Origin: Pseudomonas sp. IPO3778
GTDB lineage: Bacteria; Pseudomonadota; Gammaproteobacteria; Pseudomonadales; Pseudomonadaceae
Assembly (NCBI RefSeq): GCF_013386825.1
Contig: NZ_JACARC010000065.1
Span: 1-64,000 of the forward strand
Length of the DNA: 64,000 nt
Direction of reading: 5' to 3'
The translations under genes and the position numbers were made by a program. The notes under the pieces were generated by a model. The model was not told the DNA's origin and searched no databases. It was given only the letters and a program-made list of their open reading frames with translations. This document shows, one piece after another, positions 48,671-56,947 of this stretch. The first letter of the stretch is position 1; every line of letters begins with the position of its first letter.

Positions 48671-49779
48671 GCCTCAAAGCCCTGCGCCAGTTGCTCGATC
48701 CACTGGCGCTGAAAGCCCAGCAGCGCCGCCTTCGGTTGCTGCAGTTGGACAAACTCCAGCATCGGGTCTTCCACCGCCGTGCGCACGCCGGCCAATTCCT
48801 CCAGCGCCGCCAGCCCACAAAACGGTACGTAGGCCTCGCTGTAGCCGCCTTCATGCACCAGCACCAGGCGGCCCTGGCATAGCCTCTCGGCAGCCTCACG
48901 CACTGCGCGGGTCATCAGGCGGAACGACTCGCTGTGCAGCAGCATCCGCGCCAGCGGGTCGACGGCGTTGGCGTCGTAACCACAGGCGACGATGATCAGT
49001 TCGGGCTCGAATCGCTCCAGGGCCGGCACCACGATGCGTTCCATCGCATGCAGGTACGCCGCGTGGCCGCTGCCGGGTGGCAACGGGATATTGATATTCG
49101 CCCCCAGGCCCGCGCCGTGGCCACGGTCCTGTTCACCGCTGTAACCCGGCGGATAGCAACCGTCCTGGTGCAGGGAGATCGTCAATACATCGCCGCGTGC
49201 TTCGAAGATGGACTGGGTACCGTTGCCATGGTGCACATCCCAATCGATCACCGCGACCTTGCCCAGCCCACGGCGCGCCTTGGCCGCCTCGATGGCGATG
49301 GCGATGTTTGCCAGGAAGCAAAAGCCCATGGCGCCGTCCGCCAGGCAGTGATGCCCCGGTGGCCGCGACAGCGAGTAGGCATTCCCGACGTGCCCGCTCA
49401 GCACCGCGTCCACCGCAGCGATGGTCAACCCGGCGGAGAGTTTGGCGATCTCGTAGCTGCCTGGGCCAATCGGCGCCTGGGGCCCCAGCTCGCCGCCGCC
49501 GGCATCGCTCAGGGCCTTGAAGCGTTGCAGGTAGTCGGCGCCGTGTACTCGCCGCAAATCCTCCTCCGTGGCCGGGGCGGCACTGTGCTGTTGCAGGTGA
49601 CGGCTCAGCCCGGACACGTCCAGCAGGCTTTTCAAACGCCGCTTGGTCTCCGGTGACTCGGCATGCCCGGTGCCGGCAGGCGGCTGCACCCAACCGCCCA
49701 CCGGCAAGGTCAGGGCGTGGGGGCCGGCGCTGTGCCAGAGGCTTAGTTCATCAAAGAAAAACGCAGTGGATCGGTTCAT
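48667..49779 (-). CDS. Histone-deacetylase-family amidohydrolase (acetylpolyamine type)
   Basis: A 370-residue zinc amidohydrolase of the HDAC superfamily. It has RPPGHHCLADGAMGFCFLAN with the His pair, VIDWDVHHGNGTQSIF with the zinc Asp and His, ISLHQDGCYPP, the second zinc Asp in CGYDANAVDPLARM, and the C-terminal LVHEGGYSEAYVPFCG. Such bacterial enzymes remove acetyl or larger acyl groups from polyamines or other amines. The GGAGACTC site is upstream of the ATG. Last gene of a four-gene operon with a transporter and outer-membrane protein, which points to a catabolic role. Confidence 0.9.
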   Translation of the reverse strand: MNRSTAFFFDELSLWHSAGPHALTLPVGGWVQPPAGTGHAESPETKRRLKSLLDVSGLSRHLQQHSAAPATEEDLRRVHGADYLQRFKALSDAGGGELGPQAPIGPGSYEIAKLSAGLTIAAVDAVLSGHVGNAYSLSRPPGHHCLADGAMGFCFLANIAIAIEAAKARRGLGKVAVIDWDVHHGNGTQSIFEARGDVLTISLHQDGCYPPGYSGEQDRGHGAGLGANINIPLPPGSGHAAYLHAMERIVVPALERFEPELIIVACGYDANAVDPLARMLLHSESFRLMTRAVREAAERLCQGRLVLVHEGGYSEAYVPFCGLAALEELAGVRTAVEDPMLEFVQLQQPKAALLGFQRQWIEQLAQGFEA

Positions 49780-49792
49780 CAGAGTCTCCAGT

Positions 49793-50968
49793 TCAGCGGG
49801 TTAAAACAGCGTCAGGCGGGGTGCGGCTGCCGAGCATCAGCGCTAGGGACAACAAGGTGACGGCGGCGCCGCCCACCAGTAGCGAGGTAAACCCGCCGCT
49901 GGTTTCGATCAGCCGCCCGGCAATCGCCGGCCCGATGGCCAGGCCGGCGCCGATCACCAGGTTGGAGGTGTTCATCAGCTTGCCGCTGCGGTCGAGGTCA
50001 GCCAGGCAGGCGAGAATCAGCGGCAGGATGAAGGTCCAGGTGAACTTGAACAGCAGCGCCGCCAGGGTGAAGCGCATCAGCGTCGGCATACCGGTCAGCA
50101 ACAGCACGGCACCCGCCATCAGGGCGTAGCCGGCCAGCAACAGCAGCAGGCGCGGCAGCCGCGTGCCAATCACCGAAGCGCAACCAGCGCCGACGATTCC
50201 CATCACCGTGGCCAGGGCCAGCACTTCACCGCTGTGTTGTGCGGAGATCCCAGCGCCGCTGCCGATGGCGCCGATAAAGGTCCAGACACCGCCGAGGCTG
50301 ATATAGAAAGTCAGGATCCCGGCGATGCCCAGCGCAGCCTTCACCCGGGAGCCCGGCAATGGCGCGGCATCGGTTGGCTGGCGCGGCGGGCTGCCGGATG
50401 GAAAGCAGCGGGCCAGGGGCAGCAGCAGCGTCATCAACCCCGCGAGAATCAAGTAGCAGGCGCCGAGCCCATAGCGCGCAAATAACCCGGGCAACACCCC
50501 GAGGCCGATGGCGCCGACCACCAGTTGCCCCATCACCCACAAACCGTAGATCCGGCTGGGGTTGGCGGTGGCTGCCGCGCTGGCCAGGCAGATGATCATC
50601 AACGAACCGCCCGCCAGGGCACTCATAAAGCGCAAGGCAAGCAAGGTGGCGTAGGTGTCGGCGAGCATCGACAGCAGGTTGGCGGCAATGAACGCAATGG
50701 CGGCCACCAGTGCTGCCAGGCGCCAGTCCACCCGCTTGAGCCACCAGAAGGCGGGCAGGGTGGCCAGGCTCATCGCCCCCAGCTCGGTGGAGAACAGGTC
50801 GCCGATGTGTGACGGGCTCAGTTGCCATTGGCTGGCCAGTTGCGCGGCCACCGCCGGTGCGGTCATCAGGATGGTCGGGGTGATGGCGGCGAACAGGATG
50901 ATCGCCGCCAGCAAGGGCCAGGAACGCGCCGAAAAGCCGGCGGTTGCAGCGTGGGTCTGAGTGTTCAT
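49793..50968 (-). CDS. MFS transporter of the deacetylase operon
   Basis: A 391-residue carrier with about 12 spans, starting MNTQTHAATAGFSARSWPLL (ATG at 50968 after GGAGC). It has the DLFSTELGAMSLATLPAFWWLKRVDWR first loop and YATLLALRFMSALAGGSLMI. It lies 13 bp before the deacetylase gene and 22 bp after the outer-membrane protein gene, so it probably imports the deacetylase substrate. The subfamily is not recognised. Confidence 0.87.
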   Translation of the reverse strand: MNTQTHAATAGFSARSWPLLAAIILFAAITPTILMTAPAVAAQLASQWQLSPSHIGDLFSTELGAMSLATLPAFWWLKRVDWRLAALVAAIAFIAANLLSMLADTYATLLALRFMSALAGGSLMIICLASAAATANPSRIYGLWVMGQLVVGAIGLGVLPGLFARYGLGACYLILAGLMTLLLPLARCFPSGSPPRQPTDAAPLPGSRVKAALGIAGILTFYISLGGVWTFIGAIGSGAGISAQHSGEVLALATVMGIVGAGCASVIGTRLPRLLLLLAGYALMAGAVLLLTGMPTLMRFTLAALLFKFTWTFILPLILACLADLDRSGKLMNTSNLVIGAGLAIGPAIAGRLIETSGGFTSLLVGGAAVTLLSLALMLGSRTPPDAVLTR

Positions 50969-50990
50969 GGGCAAGCTCCGGGAAAGTGAT

Positions 50991-51866
50991 TCAGAACACA
51001 TGGACCAACCGCAGCAGGGCGTCGGTGCCCGCGTAGCCGTTGGACGCCGCGATGTTTTGCGAAAGGCTGAACATCAGTTGGTTCTGCCGGTCGAGCCAGT
51101 GCCCCACCTCGAAACCCACTTGGGTGTAACGCTTGTGGGTGTCGTCGATGCGCTGGTCGTTGATGCGCAGTGCGCCCCCATCGGCGTGGATCAAGCGCAA
51201 TGCGCCATAGGTGGCGGGCGTGAAGTCGTAGGAGGCGAAGGCTTGCAGGCGGTACAGCGGGTCTTGCTTGAGGTCGCTGCCGAAATAGTCGTCATTGGTG
51301 CCGTACAGCTGGGCTTCGAGGTTGGCTTCCAGCACCCATTTCTCGCCAATGCCCTGGGTGTAGTTGTAAACGAAGGTTGCGCCCCAGCGATTGGCACCGG
51401 GAGACACGTCGGGGTTTTTGCTGTGGTACTCGCCCACCGGCACGGTGATCAGGCTCAACAGCCCGCTGTAGGTGCGCGAGGCCGGGTCATTGATGAAAAA
51501 CAGCGTGCCGCCGACCTGCGGATCACCAAAGCCGCTCTCGCCGGTGTGCTGGCTGGCGCCGGGCAAGCGTGCGTTGATGTCGGCGAAGGGCAGGATAAAT
51601 TGCGGGGTGCACAGCGTGCCGCAGATGTCAGTGAAAAACACCTGGCGGTACGCCACGGCGTTGACCTTCAGGTCGGCCTTGCCCGTAGTGTCGGCCGGGC
51701 CGTGGAAATCATCGTAGCGTGAGGCGGGCAAGTACAGCACGCCGAGGCTGGTGCCGGACGGCGCGCCGAAAAAATCCCGGGCGTTGAGGTCGGCAGCCTG
51801 GCTGTCGAGGCTCAGCAGGGTGCCGCCCAGCAGCATGGCCAGGTGACGCAAGGTAGGGTGATTCAT
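50991..51866 (-). CDS. MetA-pathway (phenol-degradation type) outer-membrane protein
   Basis: A 291-residue protein with a signal peptide ending about DSQAA-DLN and a beta-rich body. The pattern PSGTSLGVLYLPASRYDDF, then LPFADINARLPG and LITVPVGEYHSKN, RWGATFVYNYTQGIGEKWVLEANLEAQLYG, and the C-terminal aromatic end LVHVF match the SphA/MetA-type barrel family (Phenol_MetA_deg). It probably forms a channel for an organic nutrient. It lies between the LuxR-type gene and the MFS gene. Confidence 0.82.
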   Translation of the reverse strand: MNHPTLRHLAMLLGGTLLSLDSQAADLNARDFFGAPSGTSLGVLYLPASRYDDFHGPADTTGKADLKVNAVAYRQVFFTDICGTLCTPQFILPFADINARLPGASQHTGESGFGDPQVGGTLFFINDPASRTYSGLLSLITVPVGEYHSKNPDVSPGANRWGATFVYNYTQGIGEKWVLEANLEAQLYGTNDDYFGSDLKQDPLYRLQAFASYDFTPATYGALRLIHADGGALRINDQRIDDTHKRYTQVGFEVGHWLDRQNQLMFSLSQNIAASNGYAGTDALLRLVHVF

Positions 51867-51974
51867 CGCAAGGCATCTCTTATGGACTGTTATGGGTGGC
51901 AGCGGAAAATGGGCAAAGGGCGCCCGTGGCCGTCAAAACGACAGCGCAAAAAAGCAACGAATAGAGGGCTGAGA

Positions 51975-52946
51975 TCAGTCGGGCGGGGCGTGCAGCAAGT
52001 GCGCGATGCGCGCTTTGTCCTTGACCCCAAGCTTGCTGTAGATGGCGCGGATGTGATGGCGCACGGTGTTCGGCGACAGGCCCAGGTCGCGGGCGACTTC
52101 CTTGTAGGTCTTGCCTTCGCCAAAGCCCTGGGCCACGTCGTTCTCCCGCGGGCTCAGTTGGGGCAGGGCGCGGTTGATGCGCGCCGCCAACAGAAACTGG
52201 TCACCCACGGCCGAGGCCTCGATGTGGATGTGCTTGCCCTCATGCCCGCGCTCATCCAACGGCAGCGGCAGGGCGGGACCGCTCCATTGCGGCCACTCAC
52301 TGAGCAACAGGTCGACAAACCCGCGTTCGGCACACTGCAACACCCCGCGCTGGTCGCACACCGCCAGGGCCAGGTTGCGCGGGCTGGTGAGGGTTTCGCG
52401 CATGGCCACGAGGGTTCGGATCTGATTCGCCGAAACCGACGCCACCAAGTGCAGCATCAGGTTATTCAGCAGTTGGCAGTCGTCCTGGTTGTAGTGGGGC
52501 GCGCCGGGCTTGCGGTACAGGCTCAAGTGGTCGCTGAGGCGGGTTTGCGGGTCGACGTGAATCACGCACAACAACTCGCCAATGCCATGGCGCTGCCCCA
52601 ACCAGTTCTGGCCCGGGCCGTTGGCGGGGTCGAGCATGTCGACAATCACCGCCTGGCCGGGCGCCTCGTGCACCAGCCCGACCGTCACGTCTACATGGCG
52701 GATCGATTGCCAGTCGGCCAGGTACGTGGCCGGCAGGTGATGCAGGTAGCTGCTGTGTTCTTCCGGCAGGCCATCGATGATCGCCGCACGGCCCCACCAG
52801 GCGCTGTCGAAGGGCAATAACTGACTGATACGCGTCAGGGCATGGCCGTGAAATTGTTCAATGTCCTGGTGTTGGGCCAGGCGTTGCAGATCAAGCGTCA
52901 GGGTGCTGAAAGCCTGTAACAGGCCAGGAGGATCAAGACGGCTCAT
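51975..52946 (-). CDS. LuxR-type helix-turn-helix regulator
   Basis: A 323-residue regulator. The N-terminal about 250 residues form a sensor without obvious GAF or acyl-homoserine-lactone signature. The C-terminal domain is LSPRENDVAQGFGEGKTYKEVARDLGLSPNTVRHHIRAIYSKLGV, a GerE-type helix-turn-helix. The start at 52946 has GAGGAACGCCC upstream. It is the first gene on the strand followed by the outer-membrane protein, MFS and deacetylase genes, and probably controls them. Confidence 0.88.
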   Translation of the reverse strand: MSRLDPPGLLQAFSTLTLDLQRLAQHQDIEQFHGHALTRISQLLPFDSAWWGRAAIIDGLPEEHSSYLHHLPATYLADWQSIRHVDVTVGLVHEAPGQAVIVDMLDPANGPGQNWLGQRHGIGELLCVIHVDPQTRLSDHLSLYRKPGAPHYNQDDCQLLNNLMLHLVASVSANQIRTLVAMRETLTSPRNLALAVCDQRGVLQCAERGFVDLLLSEWPQWSGPALPLPLDERGHEGKHIHIEASAVGDQFLLAARINRALPQLSPRENDVAQGFGEGKTYKEVARDLGLSPNTVRHHIRAIYSKLGVKDKARIAHLLHAPPD

Positions 52947-53150
52947 GGGCGTTCCTCTGTGGGACTTTTTTATTGTTTTAGTCACAGGGTTTTAAGGCCG
53001 AAACGGTGCAGGGCCTGGGTGAAGTATCGGCGCTGCGAGGGGCGATCGCTATCCTACAGATGCACGATGTGCGGCAGGATTTATGCTCGCCAAAAAACCG
53101 GTCTGCCGCCTACACTGGTCGGCCACGTGTTTTTCACAGGATGAAACACC

Positions 53151-53663
53151 ATGCACACACCTGAACCCAAGATCGTTATCACGCGCTTTACCGAGGCCCA
53201 TCTTGACGGCGTCACTGCGCTCTACAACGACCCGGCCGTCTGCCGTCAGGTGCTGCAAATGCCTTTCCAGTCGGTCGAGGCGTGGCGCAAACGCCTGGTG
53301 CAGGACAACGAACGGCGGCTACAGCTGGTGGCGTTGCATGCGGGCGAGGTCATCGGTCAACTCGGTTTGGAACAGTATCTGCGCGTGCGCCAAAGCCACG
53401 CCGGCTCATTCGGCATGGGCGTGGCTACGGCCTGGCAGGGCAAGGGCGTGGGCTCCCGGCTGTTGAGCGCGGCGCTGGAGGTGGCGGATAACTGGATGAA
53501 CCTGCACCGGGTGGAACTGACGGTGTACGCCGACAACGAAGCCGCCCACCGCCTGTACCACAAGTTCGGCTTCGAGACCGAAGGCCGGCTGCGGGATTAC
53601 GCCGTACGTGACGGCGCATTCGTCGACACCCTGACCATGGCGCGCATCCGCAAGCCTGCCTAG
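53151..53663 (+). CDS. GNAT N-acetyltransferase
   Basis: A 170-residue acetyltransferase. The acetyl-CoA-binding motif is GVATAWQGKGVGSRLLSAALEVAD (about residues 90-113), and the C-terminal ADNEAAHRLYHKFGFETEGRLRDYAVRDG is the typical last motif. An AGGA site lies before the ATG. It resembles amino-acid or ribosomal-protein modifying GNATs with a final VDTLTMARI segment; the acceptor is unknown. Its stop overlaps the stop of the convergent racemase gene by four bases. Confidence 0.9.
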   Translation: MHTPEPKIVITRFTEAHLDGVTALYNDPAVCRQVLQMPFQSVEAWRKRLVQDNERRLQLVALHAGEVIGQLGLEQYLRVRQSHAGSFGMGVATAWQGKGVGSRLLSAALEVADNWMNLHRVELTVYADNEAAHRLYHKFGFETEGRLRDYAVRDGAFVDTLTMARIRKPA

Positions 53664-54355
53664 TCGTCCTGCAAGGCAAACGCCACCGCAGCCTGCGCAT
53701 GCAGCTCGGTGGTGTCCAGCAAGGGCAGGTCACTGTGCTGTGGCTTGATCAACAGGCTGATTTCCGTGCAGCCAAGAATGATGGCCTGGGCGCCCCGCGC
53801 CGCCAGGGACTCGATCACCCGTTGGTACACCTCGCGCGATGCGTCGCTGATTACCCCGACACACAACTCCTCATAGATGATCCGGTGCACGGCCCGGCGC
53901 TCGTCGGCGTCCGGCACCAGCACGGTCAGCCCCTGGGCCGCCAGCCGCGATTTGAGAAATTCCTGCTCCATGGTAAACGCGGTGCCGAGCAGCCCCACGG
54001 TCAGGGTGCCGGCCTCGACCGCTGCGGCGCCGGCGGCGTCTGCAATATGCAGAAACGGTATGGACACCGCCGCTTCAATGCGCGGCGCCACCCGGTGCAT
54101 GGTGTTGGTACACAGCACAATGCATTCGGCGCCACCGGCTTGCAGGCGACGGGCGGCATCTTCCAGGATCAGCGCGGCGTCGTCCCAGCGCCCGGCGTGC
54201 TGGGCCTGCTCCACGGGGCCGAAGTCGACGCTGTACATCAACAGTTGTGCCGAGCGCAGCGGCCCGAGCTGGTCGCGCACGCGCTGGTTGATGATGCGGT
54301 AATACTCGGCGCTGGACTCCCAGCTCATGCCGCCGATAAGGCCGATGGTGCGCAT
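53660..54355 (-). CDS. Aspartate/glutamate racemase family protein
   Basis: A 231-residue cofactor-independent racemase. It begins MRTIGLIGGMSWESSAEYYRIINQ, the signature of the aspartate-racemase branch (E. coli YgeA type). The two catalytic Cys are in IVLCTNTMHRVA and AIILGCTEISLLI. AGGAGTTTTGC precedes the ATG. It may racemise aspartate, glutamate or another amino acid; the broad-specificity YgeA group is closest by eye. Confidence 0.92.
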   Translation of the reverse strand: MRTIGLIGGMSWESSAEYYRIINQRVRDQLGPLRSAQLLMYSVDFGPVEQAQHAGRWDDAALILEDAARRLQAGGAECIVLCTNTMHRVAPRIEAAVSIPFLHIADAAGAAAVEAGTLTVGLLGTAFTMEQEFLKSRLAAQGLTVLVPDADERRAVHRIIYEELCVGVISDASREVYQRVIESLAARGAQAIILGCTEISLLIKPQHSDLPLLDTTELHAQAAVAFALQDD

Positions 54356-54481
54356 GCAAAACTCCTGAAATGGACGGGCGGGGGTCCCACCTTACCCGCG
54401 CGCTGCGCTTTAGTCATACGCCCGTGTGCGGCATCTGCCATGATCAAGGCTCGTAACATGGGTCACCCAAGGAACACGGCA

Positions 54482-54976
54482 ATGGACGATGTACAACAAT
54501 TGGGCGAGATGCTGCGTCATTACGCCGACAGCGAAGCCCACAAGAAACAGCAGTTCGACGTGCAGTCGGCCCATTGGGCGCAGAAGATCGGCGAGCTGTT
54601 CGGTCAGATCGAGCAGTGGCTGGAGCCGGTGAAGACTGTCGGTTTGCTGGAAGTGCAGCGCGAAGCGTATGTGGCTTCCGGCCCGAGCGTGCCGGTGGAG
54701 ACCTCCACCTTTAAAACCGAGAAACTGACCATCCATATCGCCGGCAAACCCGTGGAGTTCGTGCCGGATGTAATGGGCGCCGGCGGCCTGATTTCACTGT
54801 CGGTGATGGGTTTGACCGCCGCCCGCTACGGCAGCATTTCCCTGGTGTTGCTGCCGGGGAAAAACGACTGGCTGTGGAAGAAAACCAATGGCCTGAAAGA
54901 CCCGGACACCTTCGGCTTCGATGCCAACTTCCTGGCCTTGCAGTTGCAGAGCCTGATACCCCGCGAACGCGGGTGA
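54482..54976 (+). CDS. Hypothetical protein
   Basis: A 164-residue protein with an N-terminal helical part (MLRHYADSEAHKKQQFDVQSAHWAQKIGELFGQIEQWLEPV) and a beta-rich C-terminal domain (VETSTFKTEKLTIHIAGKPVEFVPDV, ISLVLLPGKNDWLWKKTNG). The ATG at 54482 is chosen; in-frame ATGs at 54440 and 54458 exist. Domain family not recognised. A similar layout is common in Pseudomonas hypothetical proteins. Followed by a REP doublet. Confidence 0.65.
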   Translation: MDDVQQLGEMLRHYADSEAHKKQQFDVQSAHWAQKIGELFGQIEQWLEPVKTVGLLEVQREAYVASGPSVPVETSTFKTEKLTIHIAGKPVEFVPDVMGAGGLISLSVMGLTAARYGSISLVLLPGKNDWLWKKTNGLKDPDTFGFDANFLALQLQSLIPRERG

Positions 54977-54987
54977 GTCATGGCTTC

Positions 54988-55074
54988 TGTGGGAGCTGGC
55001 TTGCCTGCGATAGCATCACCGCGGTGTTTCATAAGCACCGAGTGGCCCGCATCGCAGGCAAGCCAGCTCCCACA
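54988..55074. repeat. REP doublet (REPIN-like), third family
   Basis: A 23-bp inverted repeat (TGTGGGAGCTGGCTTGCC at 54988 onwards and its complement ending at 55074) is separated by 41 bp. This is the REP sequence most often seen in fluorescens-group genomes, from memory. It lies between two convergent genes. Confidence 0.9.
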
Positions 55075-55091
55075 TTGATCGTATTCCTTTC

Positions 55092-55313
55092 TCAGATATC
55101 GACATTGCCCCAACCCGGCTTTACCTCTTCAGGCGCCACCGCGTTGACCCGCTTGCCCGTAGCCAACTCCACCCGCCGCGCCACTTCCGGGTCGTCGGCG
55201 AACGGAATCAGGCTGGCCTCATCCAGGCTCTCCCTCGACTCACCCCGCAAGCAATACTCCACCGCACCATACAGGCCGATCACCGCCGCCAGGTTCAGCA
55301 CGGTCTCCCACAT
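55092..55313 (-). CDS. CcoQ-like small subunit next to orphan ccoN
   Basis: A 73-residue protein with one membrane span near the start (ETVLNLAAVIGLYGAVEYCL) and a soluble tail (ASLIPFADDPEVARRVELATGKRV). Its ATG overlaps the ccoN stop (ATGA), so the two are translated together. In P. aeruginosa an orphan ccoN4 is followed by a small ccoQ4 gene in the same way. Sequence identity to CcoQ cannot be shown by eye; the call rests on size, membrane topology and position. Confidence 0.65.
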   Translation of the reverse strand: MWETVLNLAAVIGLYGAVEYCLRGESRESLDEASLIPFADDPEVARRVELATGKRVNAVAPEEVKPGWGNVDI

Positions 55314-56740
55314 CAGGCGATCTGCGCGTCAAGCTGCGCTACCTTCAAGTCCGCCACCCGCACCGTGCGCCAGGTGTTGTACGCCATCAGCAACATGCCG
55401 CTGAGGAAAAACACCCCGCCGACAAAGCGCACCACAAACCCCGGATGGCTGGCCTGCAAGGCTTCCACAAAGGAGTAGGTGAGGGTGCCGTCATCGTTCA
55501 CCGCCCGCCACATCAGGCCCTGGGTGATGCCGTTGACCCACATCGAGGCGATGTACAGCACCGTGCCAATGGTCGCCAGCCAGAAGTGCATATTGATCAG
55601 CCCCACGCTGTGCATCTGCGTGCGCCCGAAAACCTTCGGGATCATGTGGTACAGCGAGCCAAACGTGATCATCGCCACCCAGCCCAGCGCGCCGGCGTGG
55701 ACGTGGCCGATGGTCCAGTCGGTGTAGTGGGAGAGGGCGTTGACGGTCTTGATCGCCATCATCGGCCCTTCAAACGTCGACATCCCGTAGAACGCCAGCG
55801 ACAGCACCAGGAAGCGCAGGATCGGGTCAGTGCGCAATTTATGCCAGCCCCCCGAGAGCGTCATCATGCCGTTGATCATCCCGCCCCAGCTGGGCGCCAG
55901 CAGGATCAGCGACATGGCCATGCCCAGCGACTGTGCCCAGTCCGGTAGCGCGGTGTAGTGCAAGTGGTGCGGGCCGGCCCAGATATACAGGGTGATCAAC
56001 GCCCAAAAGTGCACGATGGACAAGCGATAGGAATACACCGGCCGCCCGACTTGCTTGGGCACGAAGTAGTACATCATCCCCAGAAAGCCGGTGGTCAGGA
56101 AGAAACCCACGGCGTTGTGCCCGTACCACCACTGCACCATGGCGTCGGTGGCCCCGGAATACACCGGGTAAGACTTGAACCAGTCCACCGGGATCGACAG
56201 GTGATTGACCACGTGCAGCATCGCGATCACCACGATGAACGCACCAAAGAACCAGTTGCCGACGTAGATGTGCTGGGTCTTGCGCTGCACCACGGTGGTG
56301 AAAAACACGATCGCATAGGCGACCCACACCACGGTCATCCACACGGCGCCGCTGAACTCGATCTCGGCGTATTCCTTGGTGGTGGTGTAGCCCAGCGGCA
56401 GGCTGACCAACATGATCACGATCACCGATTGCCAGCCCCAGAATGTGAAGGCGGCGAGCTTGTCCGAGTACAGCCGTACCTGGCAGGTGCGCTGTACTGC
56501 GTAGTAGCTGGCGGCGAATTGCGCGCTGCCGGCAAAGCCGAAGATCACAAGGCTGGTGTGCAGCGGGCGCAGGCGCCCGAAGGTGGTCCAGGGCAGGTCG
56601 AGGTTCATCTCGGGCCAGACCAGTTGCGAGGCGATCCACACGCCCATGGCCATGCCGACCACGCCCCAAACGATGGTTGCAATGACGAATTGACGCACGA
56701 CCTTGTAGTTGTAGGCCTGTGCGGTTAGTGGTGGTTGCAT
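55313..56740 (-). CDS. ccoN: Orphan cbb3-type cytochrome oxidase catalytic subunit
   Basis: A 475-residue haem-copper oxidase subunit I with about 12 spans. Haem and copper ligands are visible: His in RPLHTSLVIFGF, HNAVGFFLTTGF, AGPHHLHYTALP and VHAGALGWVAMI; further on YHMIPKVFGRTQ. The cbb3-type start VRQFVIATIVWGVVGMAMGVWIASQL is clear. No ccoO or ccoP follows, only a small CcoQ-like gene, so it must use the main operon's partners as known for P. aeruginosa CcoN4. The ATG at 56740 has GGGAGGA upstream. Confidence 0.93.
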   Translation of the reverse strand: MQPPLTAQAYNYKVVRQFVIATIVWGVVGMAMGVWIASQLVWPEMNLDLPWTTFGRLRPLHTSLVIFGFAGSAQFAASYYAVQRTCQVRLYSDKLAAFTFWGWQSVIVIMLVSLPLGYTTTKEYAEIEFSGAVWMTVVWVAYAIVFFTTVVQRKTQHIYVGNWFFGAFIVVIAMLHVVNHLSIPVDWFKSYPVYSGATDAMVQWWYGHNAVGFFLTTGFLGMMYYFVPKQVGRPVYSYRLSIVHFWALITLYIWAGPHHLHYTALPDWAQSLGMAMSLILLAPSWGGMINGMMTLSGGWHKLRTDPILRFLVLSLAFYGMSTFEGPMMAIKTVNALSHYTDWTIGHVHAGALGWVAMITFGSLYHMIPKVFGRTQMHSVGLINMHFWLATIGTVLYIASMWVNGITQGLMWRAVNDDGTLTYSFVEALQASHPGFVVRFVGGVFFLSGMLLMAYNTWRTVRVADLKVAQLDAQIA

Positions 56741-56818
56741 GCTTAGTCCTCCCAGGGTTCCAAGTGGGCGGCACTTTAGGAAGGATGGGGGGAACAATAC
56801 AGACTCAGGCCCAGGTCA

Positions 56819-56832
56819 TTAATACGGATCAG
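56819..56832 (-). promoter_or_regulatory. Weak ANR/FNR-like box upstream of ccoN
   Basis: On the minus strand CTGAT-N4-ATTAA matches the ANR pattern TTGAT-N4-ATCAA at eight of ten positions and lies centred 85 bp upstream of the ccoN start. A low-oxygen promoter is plausible but the match is not strong. Confidence 0.3.
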
Positions 56833-56947
56833 CCACTAACCTGCATTTTTCGCACGTTACCCCCGTCAATAAATCGTTTGTCCAACCCCCGCCCAATGAC
56901 AAAACTGCAAGTCACTCGCAAAACAACAACGATTGGGCAAAAACCAC

